The notes below the pieces were generated by a model. It saw nothing but the letters and a program-made list of their open reading frames with translations. It was not told the origin of the DNA and did no database searches. Below, piece by piece: positions 25,652 to 37,000 of a DNA stretch of 64,000 nucleotides. Made by a program: the position numbers and the translations under genes. The stretch covers positions 6,138,001 to 6,202,000 of the forward strand of contig OZ020269.1 of the NCBI GenBank assembly GCA_963971225.1, given 5' to 3'. The DNA is from Melieria omissa (Eukaryota > Arthropoda > Insecta > Diptera > Ulidiidae). Position 1 is the stretch's first letter. Each line of letters begins with the position of its first letter.

Positions 25652-26290
25652 GGCAGGTGGGCGTGGTACCTTCCATACAACCTAAATTTTTCATATGGTA
25701 TATCTTCGGAATTATAAGTCGGACAGAATTGAAATTTAGTACAGTGTCAAGGGGCGTGGCACTTTTTGAATTCCGGTGTTACTTTCGAACTATAGCATTC
25801 ACATCAATGACACTGGTACAAACTAACGATTTGGTCGTGTCCTTCGGCAGGGGGAATAGGGTGTATTTTGGACAAGGGGGCGTGGCACTGTCCATAGAAC
25901 TCAAATCTTTAATATGGAATATCTTCAGAATTATAGGTCGCTCAGCATTCAAATTTGGTACAGTGTCATGGCGTAAGCGTGTCATTCGACCGGCAAAATT
26001 TAATGGGCGTTGCACAAGGGGCGTGGCACTCGGAATCGTTAGCCGCACAGCATTGAAAGTTTGTGTACCGTCGTCTCATAGATGTGTCATTCTACTGATG
26101 AGATTTGATGGGCGTTTGACAAGGGGTGTGGCACATTTTTTATGACCCAACATTTCAGCAGAACTGTAAGTCGCACATCAATGAAAGTTGGTACGAACTT
26201 TTCACTTAGTAGCACAATTCGACTAGAAGAAAGTTGTGAGCATTGCACAAGGGGCGTGGTACCGTCTCCATTTTAAACATAGATTGTTTA
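25652..26290. repeat. Degenerate tandem array built on a GGGGCGTGGCAC box
   Basis: Six boxes of the form CAAGGGGCGTGGCAC recur at about 25652, 25750, 25874, 26016, 26117 and 26248, spaced roughly 100-140 bp. Between them other parts recur: ATCTTCGGAATTATAAGTCG, then CATTGAAATTTGGTACAGTG, and GATGGGCGTT just before the next box. The units are strongly diverged but aligned in the same orientation. The box on the minus strand reads GTGCCACGCCCC, a good Sp/KLF-type CACGCCC site. An open frame crosses the array (25642-26145) but follows the repeat units and is not a gene. Related units occur at 52440-52770. Confidence 0.75.
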
Positions 26291-26298
26291 TCCTGACT

Positions 26299-26320
26299 GA
26301 TTGATTGATCGATTGATTTA
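26299..26320. repeat. ATTG/ATCG tetranucleotide run
   Basis: Near-perfect repeats of ATTG with one ATCG unit lie between the two tandem arrays. Confidence 0.7.
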
Positions 26321-26404
26321 TCATCGCCCAGCCAAAACCGCTGAAGCTACAAACATGAATTTTGGACTGTAGATACATTTTGCAGAATGAAGCTAAGACG
26401 GGAA

Positions 26405-27110
26405 AACATGGGTTAAAATATTGTATGAAGAAACGTTATTTAATAACCATATTCAATTTGAACTTCCTGAAACTTCAAAACTTACTCGACACGTATTTTA
26501 TAATTTTTCGAAAAATCAAAATTTAACTGGCCCAACAATGGGTTAAGGTTTATTTACGGAAAGACTCCGAAACAAACATGACGAACCGATGGGCCTATTG
26601 ACTTGAACAATTGTAAAAAATTGAAGGAAATAAAATTAGACACGTGTTTCTCATTAATTTTTAAATCGAAATCTAACTGAATCAATAACGGGTTAAAAGT
26701 AGTTATGTATGGAGAAACAAATTTTGTTGAGCCTTTTGACTTTTTGACAAACTTGGTGAAAATACTTCAAATATAAAATAACTAGATACGTGTTTTTCAT
26801 TTTTCCGAATATTAAAATGGGACACAGTCAGCAACGGGTTTAAAGTTTGTATGGAGTAATTGTGAAAAATATGAAAGCACTTCAATCGGGAAATAATAAA
26901 AACGTGGTTTTAATATCTTTCAAAACCGAAAATCCAAGAACCCAAATCTGGCAAACCAAGGGTTAAGAATTTGTTTGGAGTAAATACGAAAACACATAAT
27001 TGAATGGGCCTTCTGACTTCAAAATGTGTAAAACACTCGAAATCAAAGATAGTTAGACACATGTTTTTTTTTATCAAAATCTGATGGGCTCAACAATGGG
27101 TTAAGAATTC
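26405..27110. repeat. Degenerate satellite-like array, about 130 bp period, GGGTTAA units
   Basis: The sequence GGGTTAA (once GGGTTTAA) recurs at 26410, 26540, 26690, 26836, 26960 and 27098, giving spacings of 130, 150, 146, 124 and 138 bp. After each comes a TTTGTATGGAGAAA-like segment, then usually a CCTTTTGACTT segment, then TAGACACGTGTTTTTCAT and then an AAAATCTAACTGG-like stretch before the next unit. All units have the same orientation. There is no coding potential. Confidence 0.75.
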
Positions 27111-28790
27111 GTATCGGGGGAAACAGGAGAGCAGGAGAGTACATATTGTATATTCTTTGATTCTATGCATTTTAATCACCACCAAAAGTTCTCTAACCGT
27201 AATATATAGAGAATAAACATTGCATTAGCCCAGCTTCCTTGCTGCGTCCCAACTGCTCCCGTCGCTATTGAATAGCAAAATGCGTGGGCGACTTTCTGCA
27301 CTCCACTTCTTTCCGCAGTCGCCCACACATGCACCCAACTTCAAAGCGATACTGCTACTAAAAATAGAACTCTGTCAGTGTCCGCCGCCATGATTTGCTT
27401 CCATCAGCGTCAGCACCCACGCGATTAATTTCAGCATATTTCTGCACTGCCATTCATGCCCGCTTCCTGAGTACGTAATTCAAGCAACGGCTAACGACAA
27501 AAACAAGCAGCAAACAATAACGCCAGAACACAGAAAACTTGTTACACAGTGTGTGTGGCAAACATCAGTCAGCGAACGCCAGCCGCCAACCATCGGCCAC
27601 CACTAACCATTAACCGCACAGCGCACTACCGTGCAATCTACATACGTAAGTAACTAGGAGGGTGGGGGAACGAATCCCTAGTCGTCATAGTGGCGCACGC
27701 AGACTCCCGTCGTCAGAAGGGCGGCACAATGTTCCCCATGGATAACACGCCGATGCGAGCGGTTCACGCTTTTCCGCACACCATGCAGCACATCAACACA
27801 TCACATCCAGTCAAGCAAAAATATCCCATCAAGGACGAAGCCTGTGCGGCGCCTTTCCGCTTCATGTCGCACAAATGCTGGGCGTTTGCTGCGTTCATCC
27901 ACGGCCGGGCACTCATCTGTTGCTCCTTTTGGCCATTATTCCTTTGCGGAAAACAATATTCGCGCACAGCAAGAATGGCGAGAAGCCATTCCAAAGAGCC
28001 ATTTATGGGCTAATACCTCAAATTCAAATTCACTTTATTTGTCGCGAAATGCATAAAGGCACTCAACTTATTAGAACCTAAACATCAAAGTTGAGACACT
28101 AAGGGACACTAAAATATCTGAAAGCACAGAATTGAATGCATACACCCAACACTCGAAGAAATTCCAGAAATCGTTCGAGAGTTATACATATAAGCATTCT
28201 ACTATTTTCGATATTCCTGTACATGTAGTTGCATTCAGCTGGTATAAGTATACATGGAACTAAAGTGTATGTTGGAATCGTTTCATAGGAACTTTATGGT
28301 AAGTGCGCTGGGTGCTCGGGTGTAGCCTGGATAGAGGCTAAGAACACTTGCAAAACAGTTTAAAAGAACATTCTGCAACAAACAAGCAACTCGCTGATGT
28401 CCAGGTAGGATCACTGCGTATTAACATTCAATCGCTACGTTGAGTTGGATATGTTACCCAGATGGACAATGATAATTCAAAAAAAGTTATTTGATGTGGA
28501 GGGGTCGACAAATAAGAGGACCATGACTTTGTTCAAGATTCAAGTAGGTAGGTTGTAGTGTAGTGGCTGTAGATACTCTGAGACACGCTTAGGCCTCTAT
28601 ATGGGTTCGTTGTAATCCACCAGTTCCACTCGTGTGGATGTGTAGGCAACACTGTTTTTGAAGCATGTATTACAACACACATTTAAAACGGATGGGAGAA
28701 AAGGGCAGGGGGGCGGGAATCTGAAAATCTGCTCAATAGGTTGAGAGGAATAAAACATCTACTAATTTGTGTTTGCTTTTGACACGGCCT
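27111..28790. other. Non-coding spacer between two tandem arrays
   Basis: A frame at 27690-28013 looks superficially GC-richer but has no domain and no credible exon borders, and frames on the other strand overlap it. No repeats or transposon ends were found here. Confidence 0.5.
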
Positions 28791-29566
28791 AAGCAACCCT
28801 GAGTCAGATAGAAATCCTAAACAGGTTCGGTGAAATGAGTCTACTATTCATTACAGGAAAAGCCGAATGGATCCACAGCCTATGGAACCCTGAATCTGAC
28901 AGAAAGACATTCGAAAGCTTCTAAATAGGTTCGGATAAAAGAATCTAAGAAACATTAGAGGAAAACTTGAATGAATCTACGGCCTATGGAACCCTGAGTC
29001 TGACAAAAGAACACTTGAAATCTTTTAACAGGTTCGGAATGAATTGAATGAATCTACGAACTATGGAACCCTGAGTCTGACTGAAGGACACGCGAAATCT
29101 ACTAAACAGGTTCAGATCGAAGAACCTAAGATTCATTAGGGGAATCATCTGATTAATCCACGAAGCATGGAACCCTAAGTCTGTCAGAAAGATACTCGAA
29201 ATCTTCCAAACTTGTTCGAAGGAATGAATCTAAGATTTATTAGAGGAAATGTCTCATGAATCTACGTTCTATTGAACCCTAAGTCCGACAAAAAGACACT
29301 CGAAACCTATAAAACAGGTTTGCAGTAATTAATCTAAGAATCATTAGAGGAAAAATCTTATGAATTTGTGAGCTATGGAACCCTTAGTCTGATAGAAAGA
29401 CACTCGAAATCTATTGGATCAAATAATGGAAGATTTATTAGACGAAATATCTAATGAATTTACAACCTACGGCACCATGAATCAGACAAAAAGACACTTG
29501 AACTCTGCTAAACAGGTTCGGATTAAAGAATCTAAGATTAATTAGAAGAAATATCTAGAAGAAACG
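28791..29566. repeat. Tandem satellite with a 104-bp monomer, about eight copies
   Basis: The unit starts near TATGGAACCCTGAGTCTGAC, continues with GAAAGACACTCGAAATCT, AAACAGGTTCGGAT and AATCTAAGATTCATTAGAGG, and ends ATGAATCTACGA. The GAACCC landmark (or its degenerate form) is found at 28794, 28885, 28989, 29066, 29170, 29274, 29378 and 29471. The full-length spacings are exactly 104 bp; shorter ones (77, 91, 93) reflect internal deletions. The array is in one orientation and the outer units are most diverged. It ends next to tRNA-like sequence. Confidence 0.88.
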
Positions 29567-29569
29567 GCA

Positions 29570-29790
29570 CTAACCAACTGAGCCATCTCTTTCTGAATCT
29601 CTTTCGTTTCACACTTGGAGGTTTTGCCATTACCTGCCATGAGCGCACTTGTGCGGTTCTTGTATTTCTCATCTTTTTCAAGTGGATAGAGATGGAAGTA
29701 GACGAATGTTTTACCAGCCGAGCTAAGAATCGAACCTAGGGGCTCTGGTACACAGGAGCGAAGCTAACGGTTTGCTATCGTCAATTGAAT
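29570..29790 (-). repeat. tRNA-like SINE debris
   Basis: On the minus strand, AGGTTCGATTC (plus 29727-29737) matches the pol III B box. It follows a tRNA-like arm (GCTCCTGTGTACCAGAGC) that could be an anticodon stem-loop. Further along the same strand, TGGCTCAGTTGGTTAG (plus 29570-29585) matches an A box and tRNA D-arm. The order B box then A box on the transcribed strand means this is not one intact tRNA promoter; two pieces of tRNA-derived repeats side by side is the simplest reading. It abuts the end of the 104-bp satellite. Confidence 0.4.
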
Positions 29791-32700
29791 GAAAATATTA
29801 GGCTCGGTGCGGATTGGTCGAAACAGTTCAGACCACAGAGCTCATAGCACGCACGCACCTCAACTACTTACAAGAGCTTGACGGCTTGTTTCTATTCTAT
29901 AGCAAAAAAATTTAGTAATCCAAACCAACTTGAACTAGCAAAAAGTGTGTGAATTTTGAAAGCTTACCTTCTAAAGTTATTTTTCGAGTTTTCTTCAATA
30001 TTTACCTGAAATTAAAAAACACAATATTACTGACCACATTTCAATTCCATATTATAAGAATAATTTTTTAAATAATTTATTTTAATTAAAACCAATCTGC
30101 ATCGGTATAGAGTTAACCTAGAAATGTGTAATGTGACGTTGACAAAACTTTACAATTATTCAAAGCACAAATAACAAAATGTAAATTTGTTGGGAGGAAA
30201 GTTATGGTTGGTAAGAACTTTCAAAACAAGCTTCGGTTGTTGAGTTTCCACACATGTTTTAAAGTTATGCCGACCGACCTTTTCAATACAATTCTCACAA
30301 TCAATAGCACTGGATTGGTAAGAAGTTTATTTGAAATTTGTTGCCTCCAAATGGCGACACGAAACTTTCAACCGTTTTCATTGGAAACGCACAGTCAGCC
30401 ATGTGCGAAATTTCAGCTCATACGCGACGTTCAATCAATTTGTTCGCCAATGTGGCATTTGTGCCATATGCAGCAAATGATAATTGCATCATTGTCGTTG
30501 ATAGCACAACCCGATTTGGCCATAGTCGCCGGAAAGACAGACCTACGTCTGTGTACCAAATTTGACGTCATCGACGAAAGCGGTCAAAAAACGCGACGAC
30601 TACTACGCCGTACGTACTACAAATCGACTACACACACAAACACACACAAACGCACCAGCACGGCGGCACATTGTAGGTGTACTTCCGCACACGTTCTGGC
30701 GCATCGACGTCATTTGCGGGCATTCATTAGGCGCTCAACGGGGTGTGCGCTGGAAATTCATTCATAAAAATCAACAGTGCTGCAGATAAACGAGCCGCCT
30801 GAGTGGCATCCCCCATCACCCCGCTCCATCTCACTGGCTCGCTCACTGCGCATCTATCTGCCGGAAGCTACGCTACGCAAATGCACACACACTGAGATAT
30901 ACGGCCGCGCACGTGCGGAGAGGGGCTGCTAAAGGGGCCGCAGGGCCACAAATTGAGTGCGTGGGCGTGTGCAGTGCACGACAGCATTGAGTGAGACTTT
31001 GCGCTCGAGTTGTTATTGTAAACATGAGAAAGTAGTCAAAGAGTCCTTACGTGACCTTCGCTGGGTTGCTGTCCTACTTGTGGGCGCGAACATCGCCAAG
31101 TTGTGAAAATTCGAGAACATTTCGAAAAGCTCGCAAAAGTCGCGTTGACTGACTGTGACCGCGGAGAACCGCCATGCCCCCACGGATATAGTGTTCCTAA
31201 GGACAGCACGACATAAGGACGAACAACGCAATAGACTACGGGAACGCTGCCACAAGCTGTATGGCAGCAAAACCAACTGTTACGCTCATAAAAACTCATT
31301 TTTCGATGCAACTCAACGATGAAAATTATGAGGAAAATGTGAAAAGCTTCGCAACCAACATTTCTCAGCAATTGTCAATGCTCTCGCGAAGAATGTTTTA
31401 ATGGCGGAGTAGCGAGCGAGAGAGAGAGATGTACAAAAGTTTGGTATGTACTCAAATATGTGCAGATACATGAGTCATCTTCCTGCGAAGGATGCCAAAA
31501 GGGCTTTTTGCGGCATATCCTACCATATGGTGCATCCATTGATAGCCACAGACACCGTAATTTGGTATTCAAATGAAAGAGCAGTCGTCGATTTTATGGG
31601 CATGTCATGCTCGAAAACGTTGGGGTAGGTTAGGTCGGTTAATGGTTCGATTAGCTCGGATAGGCAAAGTGGAGTGGGCCAAGACGGGGCTCGATTAAGT
31701 CACATTCGATAATGATAATAGATGAGACACTGGACCCAGCTAAGAGGATTACAATCAGTTTTAAAATTGACACTCCCTGCTCCAATTGCAAGACCGGCTT
31801 TAACTAGTTTGCTCTTTTTCTTAACATACTTAACCCTTCATACTTTTAACCATTTCCATGGAATGTGAATATAACTGACACTCCACAATTAGGGATGATG
31901 ACCTTTTTAAGTTATTTTACTTTCAAAGGTTCGATTTTGTATGCTAAAAGGGCAGCTGACAAAAGAAGCCTTGGTTTTTCGTTGGGTGAGTGTGGAGTCG
32001 AACCGACGTCCTTCTGCCTTGCATTCTATCAGCGGCCACAAACTGTTAAACGATTGGAAAAACTACGATTGGAAGCATGAAACTACTCGGCGCATTCTCA
32101 AAACCTGGCTCTTGAATCGCCGTACAAAATACACGACTTCTCACAGTTTCAGTGTTCAAAATTGTATAATGTCGAGCAGACTTGCAAAAATGCAAATTTA
32201 ATTCGAGTCAATCCGAGTTTTCCACGTCGAACATGACACTGACAGCCACGAAATGGATTTATGTACTAAAAACTCTGACTGTTGGCAAAGTGCCGTTCTC
32301 TGCATTTGGGGCCTGCCGGGGGAAGGGAAAAATGTGCGAAACGAATTTCGATTCACGGCACGATAAAGTACTTCACAATTAGACAAACGAAAATAAAAGC
32401 ATAACGCGCAGAATGAGCAACAAATGACACTTGCAGAACCACTGGCATCTCACGCCCATTTTGGATCGCTCGATGCAAATGCATGCAAAATTTCGATAGG
32501 TGTTTCCGCGAAAGCTGGTCTTTCCAAATTCACCACGACAACCCGCAACGACGACAAACGGCTACAGTTTTTAATGAGTCTTCGAAGATATACATACACA
32601 CATAGATGCGTATATGTACGTATGTTACAGAATTGGTGTCGCTTCGTGTGCATCGGCAGATGTTGCTGGCGAGAATTTAAGCGGCGGAATAATGCAAATC

Positions 32701-33705
32701 ATTGGCTCACTCGAGTTTGTAGGCACGTAACTTAAAGGCGCCGCGGCCGAAGATTCGAATCGAGTCGCGGCCTGTCTGCAACGACACTTAAAGGCAGCAG
32801 CAGCAGCAGCACCGGCACCAAAAGAGAATGCGGTACTTGGCCATATGCGCTGGCTGGCTCACTTGTCTGAGCTTCGGCTTCGACTTCGACTTCTGCTTTA
32901 GCTTTGAGCTTGCGTTCGCGTTTGCGTTTGCGCTTGCGCGTTGATTGAAACCGAAAAGTGAATGTCCACTGAAAATCCTTGAAACTTAAAACCAATTTTA
33001 CAGGTTTAACAAAGTCTGCGCAGCGCTCGCCTTCTGTGGGATACATACAAACAACAACCCATTCAATTTTGTGTGTCTCGGTGTACGTGTGCACGTTTGT
33101 TGTGTTGTGTGTTTGTGATTTTTTTTTTTAATATATATAAGTATGTTTAGGTTTTTGGAATGCTAGCTGAAGTTTTTGCCATAGCTCGACCAAATTGCAA
33201 CAACTAAATCTGAAAACTGAAAACTGCAAACTGAGACTGTTCTCATTTTGGTCAAGTTATCGGTGCAGTTGAAGCAGCCGTATGGATTACACATTAAGAA
33301 AAACGCTGGCCGTTGACTTGTTAAAAATGCACAGAGATTTATTAGCCTAAAAATTCGACAGCATCTGTACGCTATTTACCGAAGTCCGTTCGAAGCAGGT
33401 TTGCATCGTAGATGCGTTTATGAAGCCATAAGAAAATTGTGCAGAAATTAGCTGTTGTTATGACTGACGGAGATGGCCAATTAATAATAATTCAATGTAA
33501 TAAATACATTCAAACGGCGCAACACAGTGGCAACACTTTTATACCGATGTCTGCAATCAAATTTTGAAATTTAAAAATTATGGGAAAATATGAGTTAAAT
33601 TCCTATTGAGACAACTTTCGTATGTTTCTTTGCATTAAATCATCTGGAATAAATTATTTGATTTGATTGAAAATTGTCAAACGATTTTTAATTAATTTAG
33701 AATTA
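29791..33705. other. Non-coding region, no supported gene
   Basis: The longest frame (30204-30767) has no recognisable domain and ends in CA-repeat sequence. The stretch contains a GA-run at 31413-31429, a tRNA-like remnant at 31985-32045 and CAG/CAR-rich runs around 32.8-32.9 kb. AT-rich sequence follows from 33.1 kb. Confidence 0.5.
31985..32045 (-). repeat. tRNA-derived remnant (B box and weak A box)
   Basis: The minus strand contains GGTTCGACTCC (plus 31994-32004), a perfect B box. About 30 bases upstream is TGTGGCCGCTGAT, resembling the A box of Leu/Ser-type tRNAs. The T stem does not pair well and no 5' acceptor strand matches the 3' side, so this is not a functional tRNA gene. Confidence 0.35.
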
Positions 33706-34035
33706 CACCGATTTTACACGATAGATACGTTTCCAACAAAATCGTGTAAAAAAATTCGTATAAAAAGAGAAGAGAGAAAGTTCACTTAATTTATTTCGTG
33801 CTTACACATTTTAATTCATTACATATATTTGAAAAAATAAATTATACTTTGGAAAAAAGGAAATAATGTCTGAAATTCATTAATATAAAAAAATTTAAAA
33901 TAATATAGACATAAAAAATATTAAAAACCGTGTTAAAATAAAACAATTCGTTTAAAAGAGAAATTGTTTTTCCTTCTAACTCGTGTTAAATCAAATTCGT
34001 GTAAAAAACAATTCGTGTAAAACGAGAATTAGGTG
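33706..34035. mobile_element. TA-flanked MITE, 330 bp, imperfect inverted ends
   Basis: The left end reads CACCGATTTTACACGA; the right end in reverse complement reads CACCTAATTCTCGTTTTACA and continues CGA. They agree apart from about 7 extra bases on the right. Both ends are flanked by TA (33704-33705, 34036-34037). The motif AATTCGTGTAAAA recurs three or four times within the right part and once on the left. Very AT-rich inside with no coding. TA flanks suggest a Tc1/mariner-type MITE. Confidence 0.5.
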
Positions 34036-37000
34036 TAATTTTTAAAAAACAAAAAATAGTCCCTGACTGGCATAATTCGTATTGAGAAAAGTCTCTGTTG
34101 AAAGCCTTTATCAATAATTTCATTAAATTATTCCAAAAATTTGCCGCCACATTTCTACTGAAAGTGCGCGTAAACCTGCCACCTAATTCCTTTCAAGCCA
34201 AATGGAAAACAATTTGAATATTTAAACATGAAATTTTAAACGTATTCTCAAAAGATTTGTAAAAGTCAATGACCAACCACACGACTACTAAAAAAATCCT
34301 CCAGGCGTTCCGAGCGTAAAACGAACTAATACCAATTTTGTGGCAACGTAAAATCGAAAAATCAACACATATCGCACAGCTTTAAAGCGAAAAACGCAGA
34401 CAGCAAAACCCCCAAAAACATCTGAGACTAAACTCCAAATCCAGCTCGGTGAAGTGAATGTATCCGCTATTAGCTACCGCAGCAGCCAATGGCGGCGCAG
34501 TTACAATCACTCGCCTAATTTTATATACTGGCCAGGCATGAACACAACGAAACAATCCGGTCTCTAAGAAAGAAACACACCACTTCTAGCTCGCTGGCAT
34601 GTAACGACACACCAATAACAATTATGGACATTTTGGGCGCGGTGCTGCTGCGACGACACCAGCGCTGCACTGCGCTCGAATTAATGGTAAATCGAACCCA
34701 AATTTATTTGAAGCAGTTTCGCCCTGCCTGGCGCGCAGTCCGCCGAGAGCACAACCGCCAGCTTCCAATTAGTACTGATTGCTGGCCTGTCTTCTGTCTA
34801 AGAACGTCAAGGTGTTCCCTGGCGCGAGTAAGCCGTCGCCATATAGTTCGACGTTAAATTGTACAATAATTGGCAGTCGCGCTGTGCTAAGAGCCTAAGA
34901 ACAGCAGCGCTAATATGTGTTGTTCGTTTAGGTTAAGGCTAACCGTGTAGCCTAATCGAAATCCAATCTAAAGCGCAACGCATGTAAGTATTTAATTTTC
35001 ATAATTGCTTCAAATTGGTAAGATGATTTTTGTTGATAACTCTACCATAGCCATAGTTTTGGTCAACATCTCGTAAACTATTCGAGCGATAGGCAATGCT
35101 AATGGCTCATTGTTACGAGGACATGCATGGATTCAAGTCGAGCATTAATAAATTCATCCTTTAAAACCCTGTCTCCAAATCTTCCCATCCGTCGTCAATA
35201 ACCTAACTTAACCCCTACGGTACAGATTTCTGTGGAAAGTTAAAATTTTATATTTTACTTTCTAGGCTTCTATGTGGTTACATTAGCAACATTCCATAAG
35301 AAATTTTTTTATTTTAATACTCGTACCCTGTATTTTAAAGTGTTTTTCTATAGGGAAACCACATCGTTGTGGCTGTTAATTACTTAAACATAAAACTTTT
35401 TAGGTATAACGAAGATTTTAATATTGATGCATTTACTTCAGTCAAAATTAAAAAAAAATTATCTAAATGGAAGGAAAACATTAAATTAAAAAGTTATCTA
35501 AAGTTTTCTGCTTCTTCTTCCTTTACTATGTCAAGATGTACCATTAAAAAATGTATACTTCTCTTCTTTAAACTTATATATTCAGTTTATTAATTTCGTA
35601 TTTTTCCTAAAACTTCAAACTATTCTAAGGAACAACAAAAAATTTATTCTTGAAGCCACATAGGGTTCAGACGTCCTTAAAGTAGCATGTTGACATATGG
35701 CAACCAAAGGGTTAATTCTGATTCTAGTGTTCTAGTTTTGAATTAAAAAAAAACTAATCTCCGAAAATGGACAAAGTAATAGTGACTTGGAAAGAGCGGC
35801 GCGCCAGTTGTCAATGCAAAACTTCAAAATCGTTTTCGCTCGAAGATTCTCAAACCGATTGAGTTTGGCAAATATCTGCTGGGTCCCTACTAGAATCGTT
35901 TCGATACACAAATTCTAAATTCTTCGGGTCATGAAAGTAAACAAAATAAAAGAAAGGTTCGTTGATTCATCTGTTTTATATAAATAAAACTGCTTTCTGC
36001 GAGATTTTATAGTAGCTCGAATGGACTTATAGTAGCTTGAGTTTAGTATTCAAATTATTATTTCAATTATTTTACTTATACTTTTATAAAAATAACAAAA
36101 ATATCCCTAAACTATGCGCAACACACCTTCAAACGATAAATGTTTATAGCCAATTATCTAAGCAGTTCAGCTTAGAAGTTGATCAAGTTTTTGCAAAATA
36201 CTGACGCAATACAAAAACAAATATTATTTATTGTTCTTGAAACGTTCTGTTCACTCAAGAAACAGTCAACGCCATGCAATGCGCATAAATGCTGCACCTG
36301 AGCCACGCTTCCTTGGCAAACACCTGAGCTTTATTAAATAACATTGCGAACGTGAACTACGTTTTGTGCGCAGTAGGCAAAGTTGAACGCTTGGAGCCAT
36401 TCAAGAGTGGGCCACCATGAGAGCGCATTCAACAAGTGGTTAACCCTTCACGCGAATCGTTCTACATTCAGGCGCTTTGAGGTAAACGAAAAAGGGAAAA
36501 CAAGAATCAAAACAATTAGTGGAAACACGCGAGCGCACTTCAGGCGCTGCCCATGTGCGGGTTTTACGCATTACTTTGCATTGTTTGCTTTATATTTGTA
36601 ATAATCTGAGCAACAATAACACAGATATGTGTACAAATATTGTAGCATGAAAGCAACAAACGCCAGAAGTCAGCGCGACGCCGCCTATGCCGGCAGTGGG
36701 AAGGCAAACGGAAAAATGTCAGTGGAGTCGAATACCTGCAGTCCGTCCGTACTAACTTACATACAGTACATAAAAACCCAACGAAGAAACGACCTTGCTG
36801 AAGGCAGTCTCTCAACCTCATTTTTTTTTATTAATAACAAAATGCCAACAATAACAATAACAACAACAGCAAATGAAAAAGAAGACAAGCGTAACGTAAC
36901 TTTACGGCTACATGACGCAGTTATTTTTATGATTTTTTAACATTATGGCTGGTGTTGTGTTGTTATTTTCGCTAACGTATAAATTGTATAGCTCAAGTAC

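Noticed and set aside
25642..26145. 167-codon frame
   Set aside because: It runs through the tandem GGGGCGTGGCAC array and simply translates repeat units.
27690..28013. 107-codon frame with ATG-rich start
   Set aside because: Overlapping frames exist on both strands and there is no family match; not enough for a gene.
30204..30767. 187-codon plus-strand frame
   Set aside because: No recognisable domain, no clear exon borders, and the last third is a CACA repeat.
31985..32045. Functional tRNA gene on the minus strand
   Set aside because: B box is perfect but acceptor and T stems do not pair; kept only as a tRNA-derived remnant.
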